Source of the DNA: DASXHY01 sp036272195
Lineage (GTDB): Bacteria; Verrucomicrobiota; Verrucomicrobiia; Limisphaerales; DASXHY01
Assembly (NCBI GenBank): GCA_036272195.1
Contig: DATAZE010000043.1
Coordinates: forward strand, 62,001 to 126,000
Length of the DNA stretch: 64,000 bases
Direction of reading: 5' to 3'
How positions within the stretch are numbered: position 1 is the first letter of the stretch; every line of letters begins with the position of its first letter. The notes below the pieces were generated by a model. The model was not told the DNA's origin. It worked only from the letters and a program-made list of their open reading frames with translations, and did not search any database. This document shows, piece after piece, positions 16,644 through 24,530 of this stretch. The position numbers were made by a program, and so were the translations under genes.

Positions 16644-18224
16644 TCATAATTCGAAGAAGACTCTTAGTTTATCGATAAAGGTAGTTTGATACTCCGTTTG
16701 CTTCGCGCGGATGATGCTGGTTTCGGTTTGGGCGGCAAGGACGCCTTCATTTTCCATTTGCCGCTGGGCGAGGAGGGAGCTGAGTTTGGTGAGCAATTCC
16801 GGATTTTCCTTCAGGCTGTTGGCGAGAATAGGTTTTCCAATTTCCACCACTTCGCAATCCGAGTTGGCGACGATTGATGCGCTTCGTTTCTCGCCGGTGA
16901 GCAGGGACATTTCGCCGAAACAATCGCCGGAACGCAATGAGGCGACGTGGGTATCGAAACCGTGATGGTTCACAACCACATTGGCTTCGCCTTCCACGAG
17001 GACGAACATCGAATCGCCGTTGGCTCCCTGGTGAATGATTTTTTCGCCGCGGCCGAAATTCGAGATTTGTCCGCGCGGGAAAAGGGCGTCGAGCTGGGCA
17101 TCGGTGAAGGATTTGAACAAGGGTTGCTGGCGCAGCATGAGGCGCGCGGCGGATTGGACTTCCTGTTGCTTGCTGCGGGCGGGCCGCTCGATTTGCAGCG
17201 TGCGCGTGGGAAAGGGGATCTTGATGCCGTGCCGCTGCAAACTGTACCAAATGTTGGTGCGGATGGAATCGCACACGTCGTTATAAAACAAATGATTGTC
17301 GATCCAGAATTTGATCTCGTACTCGATGCTCGAATCGCCGAAATTTTTCAAATAGACCTTCGGCTTGGGTTCGGGCGCGACGCCTTTGGCATTGGCCGTG
17401 GCATGAAGCAGCACGTCTTTTACGCGACTCGGCGGGGCGGAGTAATCAATGCCGATGGCGACGCGCACGGCATGACGCCGCGTGGGGCGGTTCACATTAA
17501 CAATGGTTTGCGAAGCCATCTGACGATGTGGAATTTCAATGACGATATCGTCGTTAGTGCGGAGACGAGTAGCGCGCCAATTGACCTCGATGACTTCGGC
17601 GTAACGATTATCGATGAACAACCAATCGCCATGCGCGTACGGTTTGCCCGCTTGCAGGGCGATGCCGGAAATGATGTTGCCCAGCGAATCCTGCATGGCG
17701 AAACCAATGACCAGCGCGGCAATGCCCGGCGCGATGATCAGGCCGCCGAAGGTCTGGCCGTAAAAATGTTGCAACGCCCAAAAAATTGCCACGATCAGGA
17801 TGCTCAACCGCACGACTTCGGGCAGGAACTTGGGAACGTCGATATTCTGAAGCTGTTTGAAATAGATTTCCCACACGTAACGGTCGACCAGGGAAATGAT
17901 AAACACGCCGCCGAAAATGACGGTGAAAGCGCCGATGTGGTGAACAATGGTCCAGTCAGGCCGCAATAATACGGCGGGAAGAAACACCGCGAATCCCAGT
18001 GAGAAGGCATGATATAAGATACCCAGCCGAACGCCGTGCCTGCGCTTCAGGCGGCGCCCCAGCATGACCATCATGTAGTAAAGGCCGGGCGCGATGAGTG
18101 CGACGAGCAGGATTTGCAACCAATCGTGTTGCAGCCAAAGTGGCAGATGGGTGACCGTAACGACGGAATCGACTGTGGCTGGCGCGTTCGTGCCCAAAGC
18201 TGGGTTTGAGTTCGTTGGATCCAT
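16644..18224 (-). CDS. MscS-type mechanosensitive channel with cyclic-nucleotide-binding domain
   Basis: A 526-residue inner-membrane protein. Four hydrophobic segments lie at about 32-55, 70-92, 97-118 and 140-165. The MscS pore and beta domain follows (about 165-235: IIAPGIAALVIGFAMQDSLG, NIISGIALQAGKPYAHGDW), then the MscS C-terminal domain (to about 345). Residues about 372-490 are a cNMP-binding domain (GEKIIHQGANGDSMFVLVEG, GDCFGEMSLLTGEKRSASIV) with the phosphate-binding-cassette pattern G-E-x-S-L-L-T-G-x-x-R-x-A. The combination resembles bacterial cyclic-nucleotide-gated MscS relatives. It may couple ion or solute efflux to cAMP or another nucleotide, but ligand and gating are not shown by sequence. 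Confidence 0.92.
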   Translation of the reverse strand: MDPTNSNPALGTNAPATVDSVVTVTHLPLWLQHDWLQILLVALIAPGLYYMMVMLGRRLKRRHGVRLGILYHAFSLGFAVFLPAVLLRPDWTIVHHIGAFTVIFGGVFIISLVDRYVWEIYFKQLQNIDVPKFLPEVVRLSILIVAIFWALQHFYGQTFGGLIIAPGIAALVIGFAMQDSLGNIISGIALQAGKPYAHGDWLFIDNRYAEVIEVNWRATRLRTNDDIVIEIPHRQMASQTIVNVNRPTRRHAVRVAIGIDYSAPPSRVKDVLLHATANAKGVAPEPKPKVYLKNFGDSSIEYEIKFWIDNHLFYNDVCDSIRTNIWYSLQRHGIKIPFPTRTLQIERPARSKQQEVQSAARLMLRQQPLFKSFTDAQLDALFPRGQISNFGRGEKIIHQGANGDSMFVLVEGEANVVVNHHGFDTHVASLRSGDCFGEMSLLTGEKRSASIVANSDCEVVEIGKPILANSLKENPELLTKLSSLLAQRQMENEGVLAAQTETSIIRAKQTEYQTTFIDKLRVFFEL

Positions 18225-18330
18225 GCTGTGGCTGCGATTATATCAAAACGGTCAGAAAGCAACAATAGCGGGATGACTGCGGCTGCGGCGTTTCCCGTCC
18301 CAAGGCCCGGCTAAGTTATGTTTAAAACCG

Positions 18331-19035
18331 TCAATTTGCGGTCCATTTGTAATCGTAACCCGCGGGTGGTTCATAAAAAACAGGGAACCCGCGGACGCCT
18401 TCGACTCCGTTCCAATAGATCCTGATGCAGTCTGCGTGGCCGTCGACAAAACTCATTACGTTGAGTGCATCCGCGAATTGCAAAGGCTGCTTGCGCACGT
18501 GGCTGCTCAAACCCAGCCCGCCGGAAATTTCTCCGATGAGTTCGGTTTTAGCCGGCTGGCGGACCGAAGCGAACGGCTTTTGCGCCATGCGCAGGTCGTT
18601 GGTATGTTTGCGTGTGCCTACGCCGCCGTTGAACCAATAACTGGAAAAGTGCGTCCAGGACTGGCTGGAAAAGCTTCGGCCGGCGGCGGGTGGATGCTTG
18701 AACCACGAGGCGAGCGTGCCCGTGAAGGCAAAATCATCAGCGGCACAGATGAACACCGAGTTGGATTTGCCGCCGGCATACGGCGCGATTGCTTCCTTGT
18801 AATCGAAATAAATTGAATTGGTATAGAATGCGATGGCATCGCCGTGCTCGTCGGCATATAAGTGAACGGCGAGGTTGATCTGGCGCGCGTTGCTGAGACA
18901 GGAAATCCGTTTGGCGGAAGCTTTGGCCCGGCTCAAGGCCGGCAAGAGCAACGCCGCTAAAAGCGCGATGATGGCAATGACGACCAGCAATTCAATCAGA
19001 GAGAACGCCTTTGGGCCCTGGAAGCGGATGCTCAT
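18331..19035 (-). CDS. Orphan pseudopilin of the DUF1559/H-X9-DG type
   Basis: A 234-residue prepilin-like protein beginning MSIRFQGPKAFSLIELLVVI. The cleavage site would be Ala10-Phe11 with the conserved Glu at mature position 5. A hydrophobic helix (11-32) and RISCLSNARQINLAVHLYAD follow, the usual start of the globular part in verrucomicrobial pseudopilins. FVDGHADCIRIYWNG near the end is the DG motif region. An open frame extends far upstream, but it runs antisense through deoC and is not credible. The gene stands alone, divergent from deoC. It probably uses a shared prepilin peptidase and assembly platform, but its role is unknown. Confidence 0.85.
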   Translation of the reverse strand: MSIRFQGPKAFSLIELLVVIAIIALLAALLLPALSRAKASAKRISCLSNARQINLAVHLYADEHGDAIAFYTNSIYFDYKEAIAPYAGGKSNSVFICAADDFAFTGTLASWFKHPPAAGRSFSSQSWTHFSSYWFNGGVGTRKHTNDLRMAQKPFASVRQPAKTELIGEISGGLGLSSHVRKQPLQFADALNVMSFVDGHADCIRIYWNGVEGVRGFPVFYEPPAGYDYKWTAN

Positions 19036-19128
19036 CCTAAATTGGAAGGTGCAACAGAGGGGAAGGTATAGCAAGCCTCTGGAAACTGAATTGACTGCGC
19101 CGCGCGGCACCGCCAGATTCTTTGCTGT

Positions 19129-20085
19129 ATGAAAGCTGCCGCAACGAAGGCCAGTGCAACCGATCTTCCCACTCGCAACCAGTCGCATGTCACTCGTCAT
19201 TCTCCGGTTCCTACCGTGGATGCCGTGATGGCGGAGGAACGCGCCGCTGCCTTTACCAAACGCAGTATCAAGACCAGTGCCAAGCTTGCCGGACTGAAAA
19301 TGGCGGTGAGCATGATGGACCTCACCACGCTCGAAGGCAAAGATACGCCGGGGAAGGTAGCCTATCTTTGCCGCAAGGCTGTCCAGCCGGCGGAAGCGAA
19401 ATACGCCGTGCCGAGTTGTGCGGCGGTTTGCGTTTATCCGAACATGGTGAAGTATGCGCGGAAATTTCTCGGTGAAGATTCGCCGGTGAACGTGGCATCC
19501 GTGGCGACGGGTTTTCCGAGCGGTCAATATCCTTTGCGCACGAAACTCGAGGAAGTCCGGCGCGCGGTTGGCGAGGGTGCGGATGAAATCGACATGGTGA
19601 TCGATCGCGGGGCTTTTCTCGATGGCGATTACGGCAAGGTGTTTGACGAAATCGCCGCGACCAAGGTGGCTTGCGGTCCCGCGCACCTGAAAGTGATTCT
19701 CGAAACCGGCGAACTGGTCACTTACGACAACGTCCGCCTGGCGAGCCAGATCGCGATGGAGGCGGGTGGGGATTTTATCAAGACCAGCACCGGCAAAGTG
19801 AATCCCGCGGCGACCATGCCGGTGACGCTCGTCATGCTCGAAGCGATACGCGATTATTTTTTTGCGACTGGCATTCGCATCGGCATGAAGCCGGCCGGCG
19901 GCATCCGCAATTCCAAGATGGCGCTCGCTTATCTCGTGATGGTCAAGGAAACGCTCGGGGATGATTGGCTGACACCCGACCTGTTCCGCTTCGGCGCCAG
20001 CACGCTCGTGAACGACGTGCTGATGCAAATCGTCAAGACCGTAGAGGGGAATTACCAGGGTGCGGATTACTTTTCGCTGCCTTGA
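19129..20085 (+). CDS. deoC: Deoxyribose-phosphate aldolase
   Basis: A 318-residue class I aldolase that splits 2-deoxyribose 5-phosphate into glyceraldehyde 3-phosphate and acetaldehyde in nucleoside salvage. The Schiff-base lysine is Lys218 (DFIKTSTGKV), with Lys254 in GMKPAGGIR and Asp155 in EIDMVI, matching the catalytic trio of the family. About 45 extra residues precede the barrel. The stop (TGA 20083-20085) overlaps a TTG that probably starts the next gene. An aldehyde dehydrogenase 2.1 kb downstream could oxidise the acetaldehyde, so the unit is probably a deoxyribose catabolic operon with two unrelated genes in between. Confidence 0.95.
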   Translation: MKAAATKASATDLPTRNQSHVTRHSPVPTVDAVMAEERAAAFTKRSIKTSAKLAGLKMAVSMMDLTTLEGKDTPGKVAYLCRKAVQPAEAKYAVPSCAAVCVYPNMVKYARKFLGEDSPVNVASVATGFPSGQYPLRTKLEEVRRAVGEGADEIDMVIDRGAFLDGDYGKVFDEIAATKVACGPAHLKVILETGELVTYDNVRLASQIAMEAGGDFIKTSTGKVNPAATMPVTLVMLEAIRDYFFATGIRIGMKPAGGIRNSKMALAYLVMVKETLGDDWLTPDLFRFGASTLVNDVLMQIVKTVEGNYQGADYFSLP

Positions 20086-21122
20086 GCGAGCCCAAACCCA
20101 ATTCGTCCGCGTTGATCTTCTATCAAATGGAGGATGGCCGGACTCGGCTACAGGTCAGATTGGAGAATCAGACGGTTTGGCTGTCGCAAAAGCTCATGGC
20201 GGAATTGTTTCAAAAGGACGTTCGCACTATCAATGAGCATATTCAGAACGTCTTCGATGAGGGAGAATTGCAAGCGAATTCAGTTATCCGGAATTTCCGG
20301 ATAACTGCCGCTGACGGAAAATCCTATGACACGCAACATTACAACCTTGAAGCAATCATCGCCGTCGGCTACCGCGTAAAATCGCATCGCGGCACGCAGT
20401 TCCGCATCTGGGCGACGCAACGGTTGCGCGAATACATTGTAAAAGGTTTCGCGCTCGACGACGAGCGGCTAAAGCAGGACGGGGGTGACGGCTATTTTGA
20501 CGAGTTGCTTCAGCGCATCCGGGAAATTCGCCTGTCGGAAAGGAATTTTTACCGGAAGATTTGCGACATCTATCAGACAAGCGTGGACTACGATTCGCGG
20601 ACGGAGATGACCGAGAGATTTTTTCAGACCGTGCAAAATAAGATGCATTGGGCGGCGCACGGTCACACGGCGGCGGAAGTCATTCGTCAACGCGCTGACT
20701 CTGCCAAGCCCAATGCTGGCCTGAAGTCATGGATCGGATCAAAACCGCGCAAAGCCGATGCCGCGGTTGCCAAGAACTATCTTACCGAAGATGAGTTGAA
20801 GCGCCTGGGTCTCATCGTCAGCCAATATCTCGACTTTGCGGAGTTGCAGGCGCTGGATCGACGTCCGATGTATATGCGCGACTGGATCGCGCGGCTTGAT
20901 GCGTTCCTTACGGCTGGCGGACAGAGAATCCTGAATCACACCGGGAAAATTTCCGCTGAAGAAGCGAAGTTGAAGGCGGAGTTGGAATTCGATAAATTTG
21001 ATTCGGTGCGCCGGAAATTGGAAGATGCACAGGCCAACGCGGAGTTTGCTGCAGAAGTGGATGATTTGGCGAAGCAAACAAAACATCTCGCGCCGCCAAA
21101 ACGAAAGCCGAAGAAGAAATGA
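20082..21122 (+). CDS. RhuM-family protein
   Basis: A 346-residue protein read from TTG 20082 as MSEPKPNSSALIFYQMEDGR. Upstream codons belong to deoC, and the residues before the first internal ATG (20127) match the usual family start (LIxYQTEDGRT), so TTG is preferred. The N-terminal half has the RhuM domain (VWLSQKLMAELFQKDVRTI, HIQNVFDEGEL, HYNLEAIIAVGYRVKS, FRIWATQRLREYIVKGF), and the rest is helical with a Lys-rich tail. RhuM proteins are scattered on islands and beside defence or toxin genes. Their biochemical function is unknown. TTGA and ATGA overlaps couple it to deoC and to the next gene. Confidence 0.88.
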   Translation: MSEPKPNSSALIFYQMEDGRTRLQVRLENQTVWLSQKLMAELFQKDVRTINEHIQNVFDEGELQANSVIRNFRITAADGKSYDTQHYNLEAIIAVGYRVKSHRGTQFRIWATQRLREYIVKGFALDDERLKQDGGDGYFDELLQRIREIRLSERNFYRKICDIYQTSVDYDSRTEMTERFFQTVQNKMHWAAHGHTAAEVIRQRADSAKPNAGLKSWIGSKPRKADAAVAKNYLTEDELKRLGLIVSQYLDFAELQALDRRPMYMRDWIARLDAFLTAGGQRILNHTGKISAEEAKLKAELEFDKFDSVRRKLEDAQANAEFAAEVDDLAKQTKHLAPPKRKPKKK

Positions 21123-22222
21123 AACGTGACTATTCAACCGTTGGGCGGTGTTGCCGCGCCGCTTTGAATTTTTTTGCGGTGGGGCGTTGGTTTCGCGCAA
21201 CGGCGTCGGCATCGCTGCGCTCGCCGACTTTTAAATCGGGGCAAAGCGGCAGCTTTGCCCTACCGTTGTTGGTTGCGGCTTTGCTGTGCGTTTGTTCGTT
21301 CACGGGCTTTTCGGCGGACACTAATGCGCTCGCCAAACTCCAAAACGTTCATCGTATCGTTTTCCTGGGCGATAGCATTACTTACGCGGGCGGATATGTG
21401 GCTGACGTGGAAGCTTATTATATTGCGCGATTTCCTGACCGGCATTTTGAATTCATCAATGTGGGGCTTTCGAGTGAGACGGTGTCGGGGTTGAGCGAAG
21501 CGTCGGAACAAAATCCGCGGCCGGATTTGCACGAGCGACTCGGGCGAGTCCTGGAAAAAACCAAGCCGGACCTCACGTTCATTTGCTATGGCATGAATGA
21601 CGGGATTTATCATCCACCCGATGATGCGCGGCTTAAGGCTTTTCAAGACGGCATGAAATCGGTGCATCAGCAAATCGCCGCCACAGGCGCGAAAATAATT
21701 CATGTTACTCCGCCCGTGTTTGATCCCGTTGGCGCCAAGGCGAGAGTTTCGACGAATGCTCCATTCGGTTTCGGCCATCCGTATTGGGGCTATAACCAGA
21801 CGCTCGATCAATTCTCCGAGTGGCTGGTTGCACAGCGCGCCGCCGGTTGGGACGTGGCTGATTTGCATTCCGGGATGAATCGCTGGTTGGCCGGGCAACG
21901 TGAGCGTGATCCGAATTTTAATTTTGCGAGGGATGGCGTGCATCCCGATGGCGAGGGCCACTGGGTCATGGCTAAACAGATTCTCCTGTATCTCGGCGCG
22001 AGTGACGTGGAAAATGTCAATGGGCCAAACATGATGCTCTTTCCGAATACGAATTGCGATGACATTATGCGATTGGTACGGCAGAAGGAAGAACTGCTGC
22101 GCGATGCCTGGCTGAATTTTTGCGGATTCAACCGCCCCGGAGTAAAGTCCGGCCTGCCGGTACCAGAAGCCGAGGCTAAGGCGGCCGAATTGGACAAGCA
22201 GATTCGTGAATTGGTAAAATAG
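21119..22222 (+). CDS. Secreted SGNH/GDSL-type hydrolase
   Basis: A 367-residue lipase/esterase-fold enzyme. The blocks are FLGDSIT with Ser86, NVGLSS, GMND, and DGVHPDGEGHW with Asp272 and His275, so the catalytic set is complete. It probably removes acyl groups from sugars or lipids, but the substrate is unknown. The hydrophobic core of the signal (LPLLVAALLCVCSFTGFSA) does not begin until about residue 49. The preceding residues (RATASASLRSPTFKSGQSG) are encoded by a palindromic repeat inserted between the n-region and the core. The ATG overlaps the RhuM stop by ATGA. No later Met precedes the core, so the long start is kept. Confidence 0.87.
   Translation: MKRDYSTVGRCCRAALNFFAVGRWFRATASASLRSPTFKSGQSGSFALPLLVAALLCVCSFTGFSADTNALAKLQNVHRIVFLGDSITYAGGYVADVEAYYIARFPDRHFEFINVGLSSETVSGLSEASEQNPRPDLHERLGRVLEKTKPDLTFICYGMNDGIYHPPDDARLKAFQDGMKSVHQQIAATGAKIIHVTPPVFDPVGAKARVSTNAPFGFGHPYWGYNQTLDQFSEWLVAQRAAGWDVADLHSGMNRWLAGQRERDPNFNFARDGVHPDGEGHWVMAKQILLYLGASDVENVNGPNMMLFPNTNCDDIMRLVRQKEELLRDAWLNFCGFNRPGVKSGLPVPEAEAKAAELDKQIRELVK
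21198..21264 (+). repeat. Palindromic repeat captured in the SGNH signal region
   Basis: GGGCAAAGC-GGCA-GCTTTGCCC (21239-21260) is a perfect 9-base inverted repeat. It is preceded by GCATCGCTGCGCTCGCCGAC and CTTTTAAATCGG. From memory this string is a common intergenic element in Verrucomicrobiota. Here it lies inside the open frame, translated as part of a long n-region before the signal-peptide core. Confidence 0.6.
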
Positions 22223-22229
22223 ATCATCG

Positions 22230-23789
22230 ATGAAAACCAAATTGAAAGTCGCGCGCTCAAGGAAGTCTTCGCGCGCTCAAGCCGCCCGGCTCGAACTCGT
22301 GTCCCCCAATGGCGGACATGCCGTGGTCCCGGCGAAAGATCGGCGATTGAATTTCGGCGCGAAGTGGGACTACGCGCCTGCGCCGGAAGACTCGAAAAAT
22401 TATGTCATCGCGCCACGGCACGAATTATTCATGAATGGCAAATTCGTCGCGCCGCGTTCGGGAAAATACTTTCCCTCCATCAATCCCGCGACGGAGCAGA
22501 CCTTGACCCAAATCGCGGCGGGTAATGCCGCGGACGTGGATAGCGCCGTGAAGGCTGCGCGGCGCGCGTATGAAAAAACCTGGGGCAAAATGCCTGCGCG
22601 CGAGCGCGGCAAATATCTTTATCGCATCGCGCGCATCATCCAGGAAAAGGCGCGCGAACTCGCCGTGCTTGAAACGATGGACGGCGGCAAGACCATTAAG
22701 GAAAGCCGCGATGTGGATTTGCCGCTGGTGGCCGCGCATTTCTTTTATTACGCCGGCTGGGCGGACAAGTTGAAATACGCGTTTCCGGGAAAGACGCCGC
22801 AGCCGCTCGGTGTGGCGGGACAAATCATTCCGTGGAATTTCCCGCTGCTGATGGCGGCGTGGAAAATCGCGCCTGCGCTCGCTTGCGGCAACACGGTTGT
22901 GCTCAAGCCCGCCGAGACCACCAGCCTGACGGCGATGCGGCTCGCGCAAATTTTTCAGGAAGCGGAATTGCCGGAAGGCGTGGTGAACATCGTCACCGGT
23001 GCAGGCGAGACTGGCGCGGCGCTCGTGAATCATCCGGATATCGACAAAATTGCCTTCACGGGCAGCACGGAAGTTGGAAAACGCATTGCTCAGGCGGTGG
23101 CGGGCACGAAAAAGAGATTAACGCTCGAACTCGGTGGGAAGGCGGCGAATATTTTATTTGAGGACGCGCCGATCGACCAGGCTATTGAAGGTGTCATTGC
23201 GGGAATTTATTTCAACCAGGGTCATGTGTGTTGCGCCGGCTCGCGGCTGTTTGTGCAGGAAGGAATTTACCGCACGGTGATCAAAAAATTGCGCGACCGC
23301 ATCCAGACGTTACGCGTGGGCGATCCGCTGGACAAGAACACGGACATTGGCGCGATTAACTCGAAGCCACAATTGGAAAAAATCCGCGAACTGGTGCAGA
23401 GCGGGGTGGACGAAGGCGCGGAACTGACGCAATCACGGTGCGACCTGCCGGCCAAAGGCTATTGGTTTCCGCCGACGTTCCTGACTGGCATCACGCACGC
23501 GCATCGCGTGGCGCAGGAGGAGATTTTTGGGCCGGTATTGAGTGTGATGACTTTTCGCACGCCTGAGGAAGCCTTTGAGCGGGCAAACAACATTCCTTAC
23601 GGCCTTAGCGCAGGCGTGTGGACAGACAAGGGCAGCAAGATTTTCAAGATGGTCAACAAGCTTCGCGCCGGTGTGGTTTGGGCGAACACCTATAATAAGT
23701 TTGATCCGACGAGCCCATTCGGCGGCTACAAGGAAAGTGGTTTTGGACGCGAGGGTGGGTTACACGGGTTGGCGGCTTACTGCGCTTGA
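22230..23789 (+). CDS. NAD(P)-dependent aldehyde dehydrogenase
   Basis: A 519-residue member of the aldehyde dehydrogenase superfamily. The catalytic Cys334 (NQGHVCCAGSR) and general base Glu300 (LTLELGGK) are 34 residues apart, as in the family. GVAGQIIPWNFPLLMAAWK and FTGSTEVGK form the cofactor site. PFGGYKESGFGREGGLHG ends the protein. An N-terminal extension of about 60 residues, basic at the start, precedes the usual fold (RHELFMNGKFVAPRSGKYF). Its first codons carry a 13-base direct repeat (22249-22261 and 22269-22281). Given the linked deoC, acetaldehyde is the likely substrate, by inference. Confidence 0.93.
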   Translation: MKTKLKVARSRKSSRAQAARLELVSPNGGHAVVPAKDRRLNFGAKWDYAPAPEDSKNYVIAPRHELFMNGKFVAPRSGKYFPSINPATEQTLTQIAAGNAADVDSAVKAARRAYEKTWGKMPARERGKYLYRIARIIQEKARELAVLETMDGGKTIKESRDVDLPLVAAHFFYYAGWADKLKYAFPGKTPQPLGVAGQIIPWNFPLLMAAWKIAPALACGNTVVLKPAETTSLTAMRLAQIFQEAELPEGVVNIVTGAGETGAALVNHPDIDKIAFTGSTEVGKRIAQAVAGTKKRLTLELGGKAANILFEDAPIDQAIEGVIAGIYFNQGHVCCAGSRLFVQEGIYRTVIKKLRDRIQTLRVGDPLDKNTDIGAINSKPQLEKIRELVQSGVDEGAELTQSRCDLPAKGYWFPPTFLTGITHAHRVAQEEIFGPVLSVMTFRTPEEAFERANNIPYGLSAGVWTDKGSKIFKMVNKLRAGVVWANTYNKFDPTSPFGGYKESGFGREGGLHGLAAYCA

Positions 23790-23820
23790 ATTCGCCATTA
23801 TAAAGCGTTATTTTCAGAGT

Positions 23821-24036
23821 GTGAGCACCGCAGAGAAAATCTTTCAGAAAGCCCAGAGTTTGCCGAAGCAAGCTCAGGCTAAGTTGCTTTGCATGGCCGA
23901 AAAGCTTGAGCATGAGTGTGAGACTGAAAATTCAAATTCGTTGACGTTGCGAGAGAGTGCCGAACTTCGTGGCAAGCTCGCCGCATGGGAAGAAGACTGG
24001 AGTGCTCCTGGCATGGAGGCGTATGACCGGCCTTAA
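23821..24036 (+). CDS. Antitoxin-like protein paired with a PemK-like toxin
   Basis: A 71-residue protein read from GTG 23821 (MSTAEKIFQKAQSLPKQA). It is helical, with an LPKQAQAKLLCMAEKL segment and a tail RGKLAAWEEDWSAPGMEAYD that resembles C-termini of antitoxins preceding PemK/MazF-type toxins (LRGxLAxFxEDWxxPxMDxYD, from memory). It overlaps the downstream toxin frame by 14 bases, the usual arrangement. The start is uncertain, since no ATG fits and the ribosome-binding site is weak. If the toxin is dead, as its frameshift suggests, this antitoxin is a remnant. Confidence 0.65.
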   Translation: MSTAEKIFQKAQSLPKQAQAKLLCMAEKLEHECETENSNSLTLRESAELRGKLAAWEEDWSAPGMEAYDRP

Positions 24037-24372
24037 GCGCGGCTACGTTGTCCTGGTTCTGTTTCCAAATTCCGATTTAGTTACGTTTAAGCGTCGTCCG
24101 GTTTTAGTCGTTGAGGCGAATGAACTCGATACGGGCTGCCGCAAATTGTCATCGTGATGATAACGAGCAACATGGCTCGCATGGGTCATCCAAGCCGGGT
24201 TTTTATTTCTTTGAAATCTTTAGAAGCCAAAGGCACCGGCCTGATTACAGACTCGATAATCATGACCGACAATCTGGCGACGGTGTTGGAAAAGGCAATT
24301 GTTGGCAAGCTTGGACACCTGTCAAATATGAAACTGGTTGATGCTGCTTTGCGGGTAACGCTGGGGCTATGA
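24023..24372 (+). pseudogene. PemK/MazF-like toxin, broken by a one-base frameshift
   Basis: The first part reads MTGLKRGYVVLVLFPNSD, then LVTFKRRPVLVVEANELDTG, and then goes out of frame to a stop at 24157. The following frame reads LPQIVIVMITSNMAR, then MGHPSRVFISLKS, LEAKGTGLITDSIIMTDNLA and a typical C-terminus. Joining the two at 24134-24136 rebuilds a full PemK-type endoribonuclease of about 116 residues. One base is missing near ACGGGCTGCC. It is either a real loss of function or a sequencing error. The family cleaves RNA, and here no active toxin is expected. Confidence 0.75.
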
Positions 24373-24456
24373 TCTTACGAGAGTTGGTTGGGGCGACCCC
24401 TCCCCGTCATTAGCAATCGAGACTCGGATTTTTCTCACGGCAATCTTCACTCCGCA

Positions 24457-24484
24457 TTGACAACGCCCGGTCTGCCGCTACTCT
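24457..24484 (+). promoter_or_regulatory. Candidate promoter of the pilus motor operon
   Basis: TTGACA (24457-24462) is a perfect -35. After 16 bases TACTCT (24479-24484) is a weak -10. It would give a leader of about 40 bases before the GTG at 24531. It is called on consensus and position alone, and the weak -10 keeps confidence low. Confidence 0.35.
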
Positions 24485-24530
24485 GTTTTAACTGCCTCGT
24501 TCTGAAAGAGAATGCGGCAGTGAACCAAAC

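Noticed and set aside
19036..20028. Long minus-strand open frame continuing upstream of the orphan pseudopilin
   Set aside because: It runs antisense through deoC, has no family features, and the pseudopilin motif itself fixes the start at 19035.
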